A stretch of 64,000 nucleotides of DNA from Hyaloraphidium curvatum (GCA_025558095.1 JAIVFI010000011.1:620001-684000); one strand, 5' to 3'; counted from the first letter of the stretch, positions 23,919 to 34,697 are shown. The notes: generated by a model from the letters alone, not told the origin. A program made the numbers and translations.

Positions 23919-25142
23919 ATGGGCGAGCCGTCTAACGACGAGCTCGTGCGCCGATACCCGCCTCCGCCGAAGCCGGCGACGCTGCGGGCCGCCAACCCGT
24001 TCCGCGCGCCCACATCGCCCGCGCCGTCGCCGGAACCTCCGCCCTCCGCGGAGCCCTCCCCGTCTCCCCCTGCGGCGCCACTCGCCGGAGCAGCTGCCAC
24101 GCCGTCGACGCCGGCACTCACGGCGCTGTTGTCGAGGCTGGGCATCTCCCTGGACACCCTGCAGCACCCGCAGCCGCCGCCAAAAGCTTCCGAGCAGTCG
24201 AATCCTTCCCCGGCTGCACCGAACCTGTCGGGATCCCAAGCAGCTTCTTCTCCCGCCGCCAATTTGTTCCCGACCCTCATTCTCTCGCCCAATATCGGCC
24301 GAGGAGTGCCCCAACCCGCGCCAGCGCCGACCGTTTCGTCACCAAGCCAGTCTCCACCCGCTGCTCCGGCCACAACCTCCCAAACGACCCCATTAGCCCC
24401 CGGAACGGTCAACGTGGCCATCGACGCCAGCTTGCTACCCGCTCTGGAGCAGCTTCTGGCCGAAGCCAGGGCTCGTTCCGCCGCCGGCGCACCTACCGCC
24501 TCCGCAACCCCTGCTGTCTCGCAGCCGGCGAGCGCACCTCTTTCGTCCTCCCCACCCCCGCCTCCGCAACCTTCCCAGGCCCCGCAACCTCCGCAACGGT
24601 CGCCGTACGACGTCGAGAACGAACACATCTCGAGCCTGAACGGCTACGCCTCCCGCAAATCCTCCGAGTTCGGCGCCATGATGCCGCAGCCGAACCCCTT
24701 CGACCCGCCCACCTCCCGCAACCCGGCCCTGCAGCGCGGGATCGCCTTCCTAGAAGCCGAAGAGCGCGAGATCCGTTCCTTCTGGGAACCCCGCGTGGCG
24801 GAGCTCGAGAGGCTCAGGGACGGCGACAGGTGGTTCCGCGCCGAGAGGCTGCGGAGGCGCATGGACGAGGCGGCCGGGGAGTGCCGCCGCGCGGCCGACA
24901 TCCTCCGCCAGATGATCGCGGACAACCTGCGTGCGCAGGCCAACATGGCCGCGATCGTGGCGGGCGCCAACGCCTACACGACGAGGACCATCCTGGAAGC
25001 CAACCGGAACCGGCAGCACGCCTTCGACGTGTCGAACCAGCGCTGGAGCAACGTCTTCAACTACGGCGACGAGGCACCGTACGTCTGCCAGTGGTGCGGG
25101 GGCCGGTTCATGCGGTCCGGCCAGCCTCACGTGTGTCGCTGA
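23919..25142 (+). CDS. Pro-rich disordered protein with C-terminal CxxC...HxC motif
   Basis: This single-exon ORF has 407 residues from MGEPSNDELVRRYPPPPKP. Residues 10-230 are Pro/Ala/Ser-rich and probably disordered, with a short helix ALTALLSRLGISLDTLQ. Residues 260-390 form a charged helical region (EREIRSFWEPRVAELERLRD). The last 20 residues, YVCQWCGGRFMRSGQPHVCR, hold a possible zinc knuckle (C-x2-C...H-x-C). I do not recognise the family. It shares a 123-bp divergent promoter with the gene at 21229-23795, so the two may be co-expressed. Confidence 0.6.
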   Translation: MGEPSNDELVRRYPPPPKPATLRAANPFRAPTSPAPSPEPPPSAEPSPSPPAAPLAGAAATPSTPALTALLSRLGISLDTLQHPQPPPKASEQSNPSPAAPNLSGSQAASSPAANLFPTLILSPNIGRGVPQPAPAPTVSSPSQSPPAAPATTSQTTPLAPGTVNVAIDASLLPALEQLLAEARARSAAGAPTASATPAVSQPASAPLSSSPPPPPQPSQAPQPPQRSPYDVENEHISSLNGYASRKSSEFGAMMPQPNPFDPPTSRNPALQRGIAFLEAEEREIRSFWEPRVAELERLRDGDRWFRAERLRRRMDEAAGECRRAADILRQMIADNLRAQANMAAIVAGANAYTTRTILEANRNRQHAFDVSNQRWSNVFNYGDEAPYVCQWCGGRFMRSGQPHVCR

Positions 25143-25498
25143 GGAACGGGCTTCTCTTGGACGACGGCCAACGAAGCTGAATTGCTTTGCTTTGTCCCGT
25201 TACGCAGTTCAATTGCATTTTCGTTTTTTCCTTGTCTCCTGGCGAGAATGATGAGGCAAGCATGATGCATGTATGTCAATACGTGCCCGAGCTCCATCCG
25301 AGGTCCAGAGTTGAGTCCGAGCGCGGAAGCTGGGAGTTCCGATCGCACCGGAGATCGCGGTGGCGATTGCAGTTGCGAAACTGGATTCGGGGGAATGTTC
25401 TGATGACTACTGGTTTTGGAGCCTTCGACAAGGATCTCCCGCCGTTGTCCCCCAATCCCGTCCGAGCCTGCTTCCATCGCGCAGCAAACCCCGCCGCC
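25143..25498. other. Intergenic spacer
   Basis: This 356-bp stretch follows the Pro-rich gene. It is AT-richer than its surroundings, with short A/T runs near 25200, and should hold the terminator of one gene and the promoter of the next. No gene is seen. Confidence 0.4.
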
Positions 25499-25948
25499 AT
25501 GGCCGGCCCGATCCTCACCGTCGGCATCCTCCCTGCCAAAGCACCCCCGATGCCGTCGATCCCCGGGCTCACGCCCGAGAAGATCGCCGAGCAGGTGCGC
25601 CAGGCGCGCGAGGAGCTCACGGCGCTCGGCTACCCGACGACCAGCTTCTTCCTCGAGCTCGACGACGGGGATTGGACGAGGCTGAAGGAGACGCTCGCGG
25701 GAACCGACTGGAAGGTCGGCGGTTTCCGCGCTGAACGACCGATGTGTCTCCCAAACCTCTCTCTCTCCCACCTCTGCGACCTCCAGGCGATTCTCGTCGG
25801 CGCCGGCGTCCGCCTGCCGCCGCCTAACCTCGAGCTCTTTGAGAAGGTCATCAACGTCGTGCACGAGTACGCGCCCAAGGCCAAAATCGCGTTCAACACG
25901 ACCCCTGCGGACACCGCCCAAGCCGCGAAGCGGGTGCTCGGGATTTGA
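25499..25948 (+). CDS. Small conserved-looking protein of unknown function
   Basis: Exons 25499-25714 and 25787-25948 give 125 residues from MAGPILTVGILPAKAPPMPS. The 72-nt intron is a multiple of three, so the frame also reads through it, but splicing joins LAGTDWK to AILVGAGVRLPPPN. That is the more protein-like reading, and the intron ends in a long pyrimidine tract and CTCCAG. The protein then has NLELFEKVINVVHEYAPKAK and IAFNTTPADTAQAAKRVLG. The alternating strand-helix pattern suggests a small alpha/beta domain of about 120 residues. I cannot name the function. Confidence 0.6.
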   Translation: MAGPILTVGILPAKAPPMPSIPGLTPEKIAEQVRQAREELTALGYPTTSFFLELDDGDWTRLKETLAGTDWKVGGFRAERPMCLPNLSLSHLCDLQAILVGAGVRLPPPNLELFEKVINVVHEYAPKAKIAFNTTPADTAQAAKRVLGI

Positions 25949-26164
25949 ACTGTATTTGCCTCTCGCATATTTGCCGCTCGAGCTGCAGGAACGGGGCGGA
26001 CTTCTTGGATGTTTGCGGACTGGACACGGGATTGCTCCAGGACCGAGTTGCCTCACGATTGCGTTCAGCTGTTCAGCTATTGTTTGCTTTGCGGATACAA
26101 TACGAGCGACAGATAACAACGAAGTGACTTGAATGCGCATGTCCACTTTTTCGGTTCGGGAGCT

Positions 26165-27979
26165 TCACTGCTGCAGCCTGCCCCGGATCTCCGCCTCCTT
26201 CTCGTCAAACTCGCTCCTCCTGTCGCTGATCCTCCCCGCCTCCACCTCCGCCTCCTCCCGCTGCTGCGCCGCAAAGGCCTCGGCCGCCTGCCTCTGCCGC
26301 TGGGCAAAGGCCTCCGCTTCCTGCTTCTGCTGCTCCTCAAAGAGCTCCGCCTCCCTGGCCCGCCGCGAAAGCCCGTCGGCCTCCTCGTTGGTCAGGTTCT
26401 CACGAAGCTTTTCGAGTGCGTCCAGATCCCTCCGGACCTCGCTTTCGAGGATACGGCGGGCTAAGAGGCGCTTCTGCTCCGCGAGACGGGCCGCCTTAGC
26501 GGCCAGCTCCGCCTGCTGCCGCTCGAACTCGGCGGTCTCGGCTTCAAGGCGGGCCGCGAGATCGTCAATGTCCTCGGGCTCCGGAGGCTGAATGGGAAGC
26601 GGGTCTGGCATTGGAGACGGGGTGCGACCAGCAGGTAGCGGGTCGGCGGGCGGGGAAGAGGAACGCATCGAGGTGCCAGCCGAGACCGGTGATGGGGCAG
26701 GCTGAGGCATCTGCCGCGTCGAATCCGCGACAGGATCCTCAAGAAACAGGTGAGAGGGACCGGCCGCGCCACTGTTGGCGACAGGAGTGCGCCTGCGCTT
26801 GGCCGTCCGATCCGCGGTCGGGGAGCTCAAGGCACGCTTGAGTGCAAGCGCCTCGCGGCGCTCCAGAGTCCGGCGCCGACACGCTTCCGACTCGGCCTCG
26901 CGTTTCCTGCGCTCGCGCTCTGCCTGCACCGAGGCGCGAGTGGGATTATTGGCGATCCGAAGGAGCTCGATCTCGGCGTCTTCCGGCTTGGTGCCAGACT
27001 TGTCTGCGATCGAGATGTCGATGCGGGGGTCGAGGTGCATAACGGCGAGGGTCTCGGAGCAGTTGACACTACAAGCAAAATAATAGGACGTGCGACCAAG
27101 CCGGTCGCGGGCATTGGGGTCGGTGCTCCATTCCAAAAGCGTGGCCACGATCGCCTTGCGGTTGCCGCCCTGGGCACATGCGAGCATGAGCGACGTCACG
27201 CCCGCCTCGTCAGCGTGGTCGGGGTCTGCACCCCGCTCCAGCAACGCAAGCACCTCCTGGTGCGTGCCGCTGTGGCTGGCCAGGGCCAGAGCCTGCTCCA
27301 GAGTGCGCGACGCGGGATCGGTGCGGATGAGCCAACGCGGGATGGGAAGGCGGTACTCCATGGTCTCGAGAAGCTGGAGCATGAATTCGACCATGTCGTC
27401 CAACGGCACGAGGACCGGATCCGTGTTCAAGTCCACGTCCTCGTACACGAGCTCCAGGTCGAGCCCCTCCCGGATCATGCGGCAGAGGAGCAGCTCGGCG
27501 CTTCCAAAGTCGCCGGTGGCACAGGCGTAGTAGAGGGCGTGGCGGCCGAACCTGTTGCGCCGGCCCACGTCCACGTCGGAATGGGCAAGGATCTGCCCGA
27601 CGGCGTAGTGCGTCCCCTCGACGGCGGCCATCATGAGCGGGGTGAGCCCGTCGTCCGGCACGGCGTTGACGTCGGTGCGCGGGTCCGAAAGCAAGAGTTC
27701 GAGCATGTCCGAACGGACGTCGTCCTTGTCGGATGCAACCCAAACCAGGACAGGGTAATCCCACCAGTCATCGAGGGGGGCGTTGGGATCCAGCTGGGGG
27801 TTGTTGGCGAGGAGTTCGCGGACCACCTCCACGCGGTTGTCCCTGACAGCGGCGTGGAACCGCTTCACCAGGTGCCGGGGGTCGGGCGAGGCCGGCACCG
27901 CACCGTCACCGTTCCGTTCCAGCATCGCGGCAGGAGCGGCGCCGGGAGAGCCAGATGGAGCAGCGTTGGGAGAGTCCAT
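26165..27979 (-). CDS. Ankyrin-repeat protein with C-terminal coiled coil
   Basis: This single-exon ORF has 604 residues from MDSPNAAPSG; an upstream in-frame Met at 28057 exists but adds only a basic stretch. Residues 40-350 contain ankyrin repeats, seen as DGLTPLMMAAVEGTHYAVGQ, RNRFGRHALYYACATGDFG, EAGVTSLMLACAQGGNRKA and DRLGRTSYYFACSVN. A basic segment with KRRR follows (possible nuclear signal), then a Pro/Ser-rich linker (residues 400-470), then an uninterrupted Glu/Ala/Arg coiled coil to the end. Such proteins are usually adaptors. Partner and process are unknown. Confidence 0.75.
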   Translation of the reverse strand: MDSPNAAPSGSPGAAPAAMLERNGDGAVPASPDPRHLVKRFHAAVRDNRVEVVRELLANNPQLDPNAPLDDWWDYPVLVWVASDKDDVRSDMLELLLSDPRTDVNAVPDDGLTPLMMAAVEGTHYAVGQILAHSDVDVGRRNRFGRHALYYACATGDFGSAELLLCRMIREGLDLELVYEDVDLNTDPVLVPLDDMVEFMLQLLETMEYRLPIPRWLIRTDPASRTLEQALALASHSGTHQEVLALLERGADPDHADEAGVTSLMLACAQGGNRKAIVATLLEWSTDPNARDRLGRTSYYFACSVNCSETLAVMHLDPRIDISIADKSGTKPEDAEIELLRIANNPTRASVQAERERRKREAESEACRRRTLERREALALKRALSSPTADRTAKRRRTPVANSGAAGPSHLFLEDPVADSTRQMPQPAPSPVSAGTSMRSSSPPADPLPAGRTPSPMPDPLPIQPPEPEDIDDLAARLEAETAEFERQQAELAAKAARLAEQKRLLARRILESEVRRDLDALEKLRENLTNEEADGLSRRAREAELFEEQQKQEAEAFAQRQRQAAEAFAAQQREEAEVEAGRISDRRSEFDEKEAEIRGRLQQ

Positions 27980-28183
27980 GAGGATCCTCCTTTTGTAGGC
28001 CCGCTGAGCGAACTGAGCTCCGCAAGGTCTGAGACGGGTCCACGGGCTGGTGAACAATCACTCACTCTGACCCCGTCGGGGCTGATGCGTGACCAATCTA
28101 GTTTGCCCAGCATTACAACGTGACCGGCGTGCCGGAAGCGGACCGCACATGACCCCAGACGACCCCAGGCGGCGCCGCGCCCA

Positions 28184-30461
28184 TCACCACTTTCCATCGA
28201 ACCCCAGCCACGCCGGATCGAGCTGGAACGCCGGGAAGTACCTCCTCTTCTCCACCAGCTGGCACCAGTTCCACGCGCTCGTCAGGCGGCCGTCAATGCA
28301 GCTCCCCGCCGAGAAGTAGTCGAGCGCCCCGGAGCCGTCGAAGGCGTGCCGGAAAAAGTCGCGGGCGATCGTCTTGCGCAGGATTTCGGGGCCGTCGAAC
28401 TCCGAGTCGACGTAGCGCGCGAGGCCCTCGTTCTTCATGAGCTTGTCGACGTTGCGGAGGCACGAGCAGATGGGGAGGAGGATGCGAGGCACTTGCGAGT
28501 ACTGAAAACAAGGGTCAGGCCCCGTGTCGGGCGCGGAACGGGACGGCCGGACCGACCTTGTCGACAAAGTTGAGCGCGTTCGGCACGTTCGTGTCCCCCA
28601 GGTGCACCACCGACGACCCCACCCTGCGTCGCCCCCACGTCAGCCCCTTTCCGCCGCCCAACAACACGGTTCGCGACCCACCAGTAGCCCAGCTTCCTCT
28701 GCGCCCTCCCCAGGATGATCTGCATCGCCCTCGACACCCCCGGGCACGCCTGCATCCTGTTGAGCCCCTGCCCCGTGTCCCGCAGCCTGTACGGGTTGCC
28801 GGCGTCCAGCATGTCCCGGTCGGCGAGGTACCAGAGCATGAAGGTCTCGTTGGCGATCTCGCGCCACAGGGCGAGGGTCTGGCTGACGCTGGAACGGGTG
28901 CGGCCCGTTCATGTAGGCCCGCGCGGAGAAAGCTGCGGCGACTTACTAGTGGAACTGCCTCGTGTGGTCGTGCGTGAGCCTCGCGCCGCCCAGGCCCGAG
29001 GTGATTGCCAGCGACCACCCCTGCTCCACCTCGTCGGGGCGGAAGTACTTCCCCAGCCACCCCGCCATCTCGTCGCACGGGTCCCGCGCGAACCGGAGGA
29101 AGGCGTGGTTGTCCCCGATCGAGTACAGCGCCTGCCTGACGTCCTCGGCCCCCAGGCCGGCGTCGGGGCGGGCGTAACGCCGCGCCAGCGCCTCGATCGC
29201 GCGCTCCTTGGCGCGGATCTCGGACTGGATGACGTGGCGGGGCTTGCCGGCGGGGCTGATTTCCATGGTGGCCGTGGCGACGAGGGGGTCGCGGAGGAGG
29301 GGGAGCGCGCCGGCGGCCTCGAGGGTGGAGTGCACGGTGCGGATGGGGCGCACGCAGTTGAAGCCGAGCTGCTCCTTGACCTCGGGGATCTGGCTGTCCA
29401 TAAGGATGTACTGAATTGGGAGCAGGAAAACGGTAAGCGAGGTGCGGGATGGCGAGTGCAAGTCGACCCACCATGAGCTTGCCGTACGTGGTGCGCATCT
29501 TTTCCGGGTTCATGGTCTTGTGGCGGCGGCCCAGCTCGAACACGTTCTGGAAAAAGTCCTCGTTCGTGGCAAAGTCGCGGTCCTTGAACAGCTCCTGCCC
29601 GACCTGGAAGTCGCAGGCCACGACCAGGCCGGCCAGGATCGAGCACAGCTCGCGGATCTGCGCCACCATCTTCTTTGTCTTGGACGAGTAGGTGAGCACG
29701 TCGATCTTGTCCGTGTACTCGCTCACGTCGAGAGCGGCCTCGAGCAGGCGGAGGTACTTGCGCTCGTTGAGCGTGAGGCGCACGGGGATGTACTTGCTGC
29801 GCTCCACGAAGTACTCGCCCACGTCCTGCAGCGCGGCGGCGGCCAGCGCGGCGTCGGCGCGGCCGGCGGCCTCCTCTGCGGCGCGGTCCGATGCGGTGCG
29901 CTTGGCGGAGCCGTTGGCGGCGGGCGCGGGCGCGGCGGCGGGCGGCGCCTCGGGCCGCAGGCGAGCGACTTCGTGCGCGGCCCGCCTCCCCTTGCGGTGC
30001 AGGGCCGCGAAGCACACGTCGCAGAACTTTTCGCCGCACCCGCTGCAGTCCACGTCCGCCGGGTGGTCCTCGCACTCGGCGCAGTTCCCCTCGGGCACCT
30101 CGCGCGGCGGCGGCGCGTCGTCGTCGCTCTCTGCGATCGGCGCCTCGTTTGCCGGTTGGGCGGCCTCGATCTCCTCGTCCATCGCGTCTTCGTCGGCGGC
30201 GCCGTCGCCGTAGTCCTTTGCCAGCCGCGCCAGCGCGCCCTCGGCATCGCCGCCCTCCGCCGCATTGGACAGCGTCGGCATGGCGGCTCTCAGCACGGGC
30301 AGCTCCTTGTACGTGCGGAGAGCGGCCTCCTTGCGCTCCGCGTCCGAGACGGCGTCCGCGGGCGCGCCGGTGCCGACCACCTGGAAGCCGGGCGGCGCCA
30401 TCTCGGCGGGGCGGTCGTCGGCGGGCGGCGCTGAGAAGACCTTGAACAGGCTGTTGAGCAT
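28184..30461 (-). CDS. DUF2009 family protein with B-box-like zinc motif
   Basis: Five exons (30461-29472, 29410-28947, 28888-28682, 28623-28557, 28501-28184) join in frame into 681 residues. From about residue 200 it follows the DUF2009 family, a conserved eukaryotic domain of unknown function: NERKYLRLLEAALDVSEYTD, MRTTYGKLMYILMDSQIPEV, FLRFARDPCDEM, GGARLTHDHTRQFHY, YRLRDTGQGLNRMQ, SVVHLGDTNVPNALNFVDK. Every splice restores one of these motifs, so the model is firm. Before the domain, around residues 125-170, is a cysteine/histidine cluster (CAECEDH, DCSGCGEKFCDVCFAALHRK) that looks like a B-box zinc finger, set in an acidic region. It is divergent from the GPATCH1-type gene. Confidence 0.88.
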
Positions 30462-30638
30462 GCGCCGGATCTGCCTTCTTTTCCTTTCCTTTCTGCGGTT
30501 GGAGGCGGTGGCGGTCTTAGAATGTTTAGGCCGAGTCCCGCATGAATTCGCGTCTAGACGCTCGAGATACCATTTCCTGTCCGAACCCCCCACGCCTCCG
30601 TTCTCCGCAGCAGGGCGCCCCCGTTCGCCGCACTCGCG
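30462..30638. promoter_or_regulatory. Divergent promoter, DUF2009 and GPATCH1 genes
   Basis: Only 177 bp separate the two start codons, so the genes must share regulatory sequence. It has a CT-rich run (CTTCTTTTCCTTTCCTTTC, near 30475-30495) and no TATA box, as expected of housekeeping genes. Confidence 0.5.
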
Positions 30639-33319
30639 ATGGCGTTCTACCCGCCGCGCAAGAAGGCGCGCGTGCGTGCGGGCGACGCCGATGCCGCCCT
30701 CCCGCGGGCCGGCGCGCCCGACTCCGACGAGGACGAATCCCCGTCCGGCGTGCACTTCGGCAAGCGCAAGGCCGACAAGTCGTTCGTGACCGTCGGCACG
30801 CCGTTCCCCGTCGACCTCGACGCGCTGTCCCGCAAGGAGGCAAACGACTTCAAGCCGCTGTGGCAGCAGGAGGCACGCGACGAGCGCGGCCGGCGCCGGC
30901 TGCACGGCGCCTTCACCGGCGGCTTCTCGGCGGGCTACTTCAACACCGTGGGCTCCAAGGAGGGCTGGACGCCCGGCGCCTTCGTATCGTCGCGCTCGCA
31001 GCGCGGCAGGGTGGAGCAGAGGCCCGAGGACTTTATGGACGACGAGGACATGGCCGAGATGGGGCCGCAGCTGAAAGCAGCAGAGGGGTTCGACATCCTC
31101 GGGGGCACGGCGCAGGAGATCGGACGCCGGAAGGCGCTGGAGGAGGGCTCCGTGGCCGAGCGGCTCATGCACGACATGATCGCGCCCGCGGCGGAATCGA
31201 TGGGCGAGAAGATCCTCCGCCACATGGGCTGGCGCGAGGGGCAGGGCATCGGCCCGCGGGTCAAACGGAAAACGCTCGAGGGCGACGCCGGGGGCAAGGA
31301 GGAGGACGCGTTTTTGAAGGGCGCCACCTTCGCGCCCAAGGACGTTTCTTCCTTCACCTTCAGCCCGAAAACCGACACCTTTGGCCTGGGCTACGAGCCG
31401 CACCGCGACGCCCCCGAGTTCTCCCGCGCGGGCGGCGGCATCGAGCGCGACGTCGAGGCCCGGCTCGCCCGCCGCGGGGAGCTGCGCGGGCGGCAGGACG
31501 GGTTCGGACTGGGGATGTTCGAGGACGAGGACGACGCCGAGGTGTACGATTCGTCGGCGGGGCCGATGCGCGGGCTCAAGGTGGTGGTGGAAGAGGAGGA
31601 GGAGGGGGGTGGGAGGGGGAGGAAGGCGTTCGGGGACCGGACCAACGACGCGGCGCTGGCGGATCCGGCGGCGGCGGCGAGGAGGGGGACGGACGGGAAG
31701 CCGGCAATGCGCGGGTTCGTGCTGGCGGAGAAGCAGCAGGCGCTCTACAAGTGGTGAGGCTCTGCGGTCACAGTCTGGCCCCGGTTCGGTTTCTGACTTT
31801 TGGCGCCCTCGTCGATGACAGGTTCCCGCCGCCCGAGGTCCCCAAGGACTTTGTCCCCATCCACAAGTTCTCCGAACCCGGCCCCGCCTCGCTGCACCCC
31901 GCCCCCAACCCTCTCGCCCCCGCACAGCAGCCCGTTTCGCAGCTCACCCCCGACCAGCGCCGCGACATCCTCGGCGAACAGCCCATCGACGCCCCCGCGC
32001 GCTCCGTCTTCTCGTACCTCCCCGTCGCCGAGGCCGAGAAGCTCCGCAGCACCATCGCGGGGATCAAATCCCAGACCGCCGATGCCCCGCTCGTCGTCCC
32101 TCCCTTGGACGCCGAGGTCGCGCGCGCCGCGCTGCGCGGGTTCCTCCCCTACGCGCGCGAACCCGCAAAGCAGGAACGCTACCGCCGGTTCCTCCTCCTC
32201 CGTGCGGGCGAGGCGGACGACCCCGGTCCCGCGCCCGAGGGCATGCGCGGCGCGGCGAGGCAGGCGGAGCTGGACGAGTTTGCGCGCGCAGCGGCGGTCT
32301 ACCGCCCCGCCTCCGGGGCGATGGCCTCGCGGTTCACGAGCGCGGGGACGGCGGACACGCCCAGGGAGGAGGACACGTCGGTTGCTGCGAAAGCGAGGCA
32401 GTACGGCCGGCTGACGAGGACGGTGAAGGCGTGGACGCCGAGCAGGCTGCTTTGCAAGCGGCTCAACGTTCCCCCGCCGCGGGCCGAAGCAGAAGGGGGG
32501 GATAGGGCGAGGGAGAGGGAGGTGCTGAATGCCGAGGCGATGCGGGAGCTCGGGGCGCTGATCGGGGGGCCGCCTGCGGGGACCCCCGCGGGCGGGAAGG
32601 GGGCGGCCAAGGAGGAGGAGGAGGAGGAGGAGCAGGCTTTGATCGAGGAGCCGGAGATGGCGCCGCGGCCGCCGATGGACCTGTTCCGCTCCATTTTCGG
32701 GGACTCGGACACGGACGAGAGCGACGACGAGGGCGAGGAGGGGACGCCCGGGCGGGGGAGGGCGAGGTCGGCGACGCCCGGCCCGCCCGCTCCCGCGCCT
32801 GCGTCGGCTTTTGCGGCGGAGGTCAAGCGCGAGAAATCCGGGTCGCCGGTGCCGGCGGCCCCGGGTGACCGCAAGGTGACCTTCCGGAGCAAGGCCGAGC
32901 GGGGTGGGCAGTCTTCCAAGATCGGCGGGTCGTCGTCATCGGGCAAGCCCAAGAAACGTGGGCCGATGACGATCCAGTTCGACGAGGACGGGGAGGACGA
33001 TCATGCGAGGAGGAGCAGGAGCCCGTCGCCCGAGAGGCGGAGGAAGGAGGGGAAGAAGGAGCGCAAGCGGAGCCGGAGTCGGGAGCGGGATGAGGCGCCG
33101 AAGCCGAAGCGGGAGGAGGCGCCCAAGCCGAAGCCCGCGGCGCCGCCGAAGGCGGCGGAGGATTCGGACAGCGACGATGCGACGGTGCCGGCGCTGCCGC
33201 CGGACATGGTCAGGCCGCCCAGGGCGGAGCCAGCCGTGCCGGCTCCCGCGTCTCGTCCTGCGGCGGCAAGGGGGGCCAGGCCGACGGCGGCGGACCTGTT
33301 TGACGACGACGACGATTAG
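30639..33319 (+). CDS. G-patch domain protein, GPATCH1 family splicing factor
   Basis: Exons 30639-31753 and 31822-33319 give 870 residues; the 68-nt intron (GTGAGG...GATGACAG) joins QALYKW to FPPPEVPKDF, both family-typical. GPATCH1 proteins associate with the spliceosome and activate a DEAH helicase through the G-patch. The N-terminal DUF1604-type region is visible (SFVTVGTPFPVD; GGFSAGYFNTVGSKEGW; FVSSRSQR). The G-patch reads GEKILRHMGWREGQGIGPRV, with the usual glycines. A middle helical region is followed by acidic (GDSDTDESDDEGEE) and then Arg/Ser-rich stretches (RRSRSPSPERRRKEGKKERK) typical of nuclear splicing proteins; the end is DDDDD. Confidence 0.9.
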
Positions 33320-33369
33320 GGCGCCGTTTGTCGCGAACACGCTCTTGATCTTTCGATTTTGCCGCGTCT

Positions 33370-34341
33370 TCATTCCCCGGTCCGGTTTGGATGATCCCGG
33401 ACGGGCCGCCGTTCGTACACGACCGAGTACCGCCGCCGGTCCGCCTTGTCCACGCGGTGCGCGACCGCCGGGAGGTCCAGCTTTCCCTTGGTCGCTTCCG
33501 CGAGCGCGTCGTCGACGATGACGAGGATGTCGTGCCCCGGAACCAGGCGCGCCGGTCCCGAGGGCCTGCCCGGTGCGCAGAGGTCGAGCAACGAGGGCTG
33601 AAAAGCGGCTTCGGGGTCCTCGGCGGCCCACCACCATCCCTCCGCCATCTCCTCGTCCGCCGCACCGTAGGGCAAACACGTCCGAGGCATCCGCAGCGCC
33701 AGTCCCGGGGTCGCGGCGCACGGCACGCAGGTCAGGACGCCCGGATCCACGTGCTCGGCGCAGTTCTCCGAGCGCGCCACCGCGGGCGTGTTGTGGTACC
33801 GGAAGAGGTCGTAGGGCGAGACGCTGGATGCCGTCGTCGCGCTTGTGGGGTGAGTCCGGGGGAGGCGGGAGTGCGGGTCGCGGAAGCGCCGGGGGAGCGG
33901 GGGGAGGTTGGACGCGGAGACCTCCGCGTCGAGGACGTCCAGGACCGCGTCGACGATTTCCTCGAGGGCGTCCAAGGCACGTAGTTGGGCGGTGCGGAAG
34001 CGATCGAGCTCCGCGGTGTCCACGTCCGCTTCAGGCCACCGTTGCTCAAACCCCCTTCGGATCCTGAACACCGCTTTCGAAGGTGCGGGTTCGTGGTACC
34101 CGCCGAATCCCGCCGTGAGACCGCCGGCGACCTCGGCCACGCGGTGGAACGTGGGCTTGAGGGCGTAGAGAGGGAGAGAGAACAGCCATTCTGTCGCAGA
34201 AGAGGCATCGGGGAAGACGCGTCCATCGGGCGCGGAGACGACGAGCGCGCCGGTGCCGCGCAGGGAGGCGACGACGTCACCGCGGACGGACGCGTCGGCG
34301 AGCGCGGTGCGGAGGTCGGCGGGGGAGACGCGCGTCAGCAT
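33370..34341 (-). CDS. 2-oxoglutarate/Fe(II) oxygenase-like protein
   Basis: This single-exon ORF has 323 residues from MLTRVSPADLRTAL. The likely iron-binding HxD is in NCAEHVDPGVLTCVP, preceded by LFRYHNTP. The distal His and the 2-oxoglutarate-binding Arg fit AHRVDKADRRRYSVVYERRP. This order and spacing match the isopenicillin-N-synthase-like dioxygenase superfamily. These enzymes hydroxylate or otherwise oxidise small molecules, but no substrate can be inferred. It is tail to tail with the GPATCH1 gene, with only 50 bp between stops. Confidence 0.72.
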   Translation of the reverse strand: MLTRVSPADLRTALADASVRGDVVASLRGTGALVVSAPDGRVFPDASSATEWLFSLPLYALKPTFHRVAEVAGGLTAGFGGYHEPAPSKAVFRIRRGFEQRWPEADVDTAELDRFRTAQLRALDALEEIVDAVLDVLDAEVSASNLPPLPRRFRDPHSRLPRTHPTSATTASSVSPYDLFRYHNTPAVARSENCAEHVDPGVLTCVPCAATPGLALRMPRTCLPYGAADEEMAEGWWWAAEDPEAAFQPSLLDLCAPGRPSGPARLVPGHDILVIVDDALAEATKGKLDLPAVAHRVDKADRRRYSVVYERRPVRDHPNRTGE

Positions 34342-34697
34342 CGCTCTTGTATCTGGGGGCCGGCGTCATCGCGACGCATCCACGCATCAGCCCTGCTGGG
34401 GACGGCGGGAACATTCAGGGGACCGTTGCGGGGATCGTGCATTGCTTGTCGAATGTTACCAAATCCATCGAGCTTATCTCCTCCGGCATTGCTGATCCTC
34501 CACACGCGAATGGTGCCAGGCGGGAGACGGTGGGAAGGTTCTGCGAAGGGCTGGTGACCGCGTGGGTCCGCGCGAGCGCTCGGCACCGCGCCGAGAACCC
34601 CGACGCTTGCACGGAACTGCTGGGCGGGCATAACTCATTGGCTGATTCTTGGATTCGACTGGCACGACTCTGCACGGCCGGCACGACTCCCAAGGCC
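34342..34697. other. Spacer between 2OG oxygenase and serine hydrolase genes
   Basis: These 356 bp lie between two divergent start codons and probably hold both promoters. No gene or repeat is seen. Confidence 0.4.

Noticed and set aside
22137-24314. Full-length minus ORF starting at 24314
   Set aside because: The first 170 residues are low-complexity Gly/Arg sequence antisense to the Pro-rich gene at 23919; the Met at 23795 gives a sensible start.
28515-31925. 1,136-residue minus ORF
   Set aside because: It runs through the GPATCH1 gene and two introns of the DUF2009 gene. Only the part below 30461 is coding, and splicing restores the conserved motifs.
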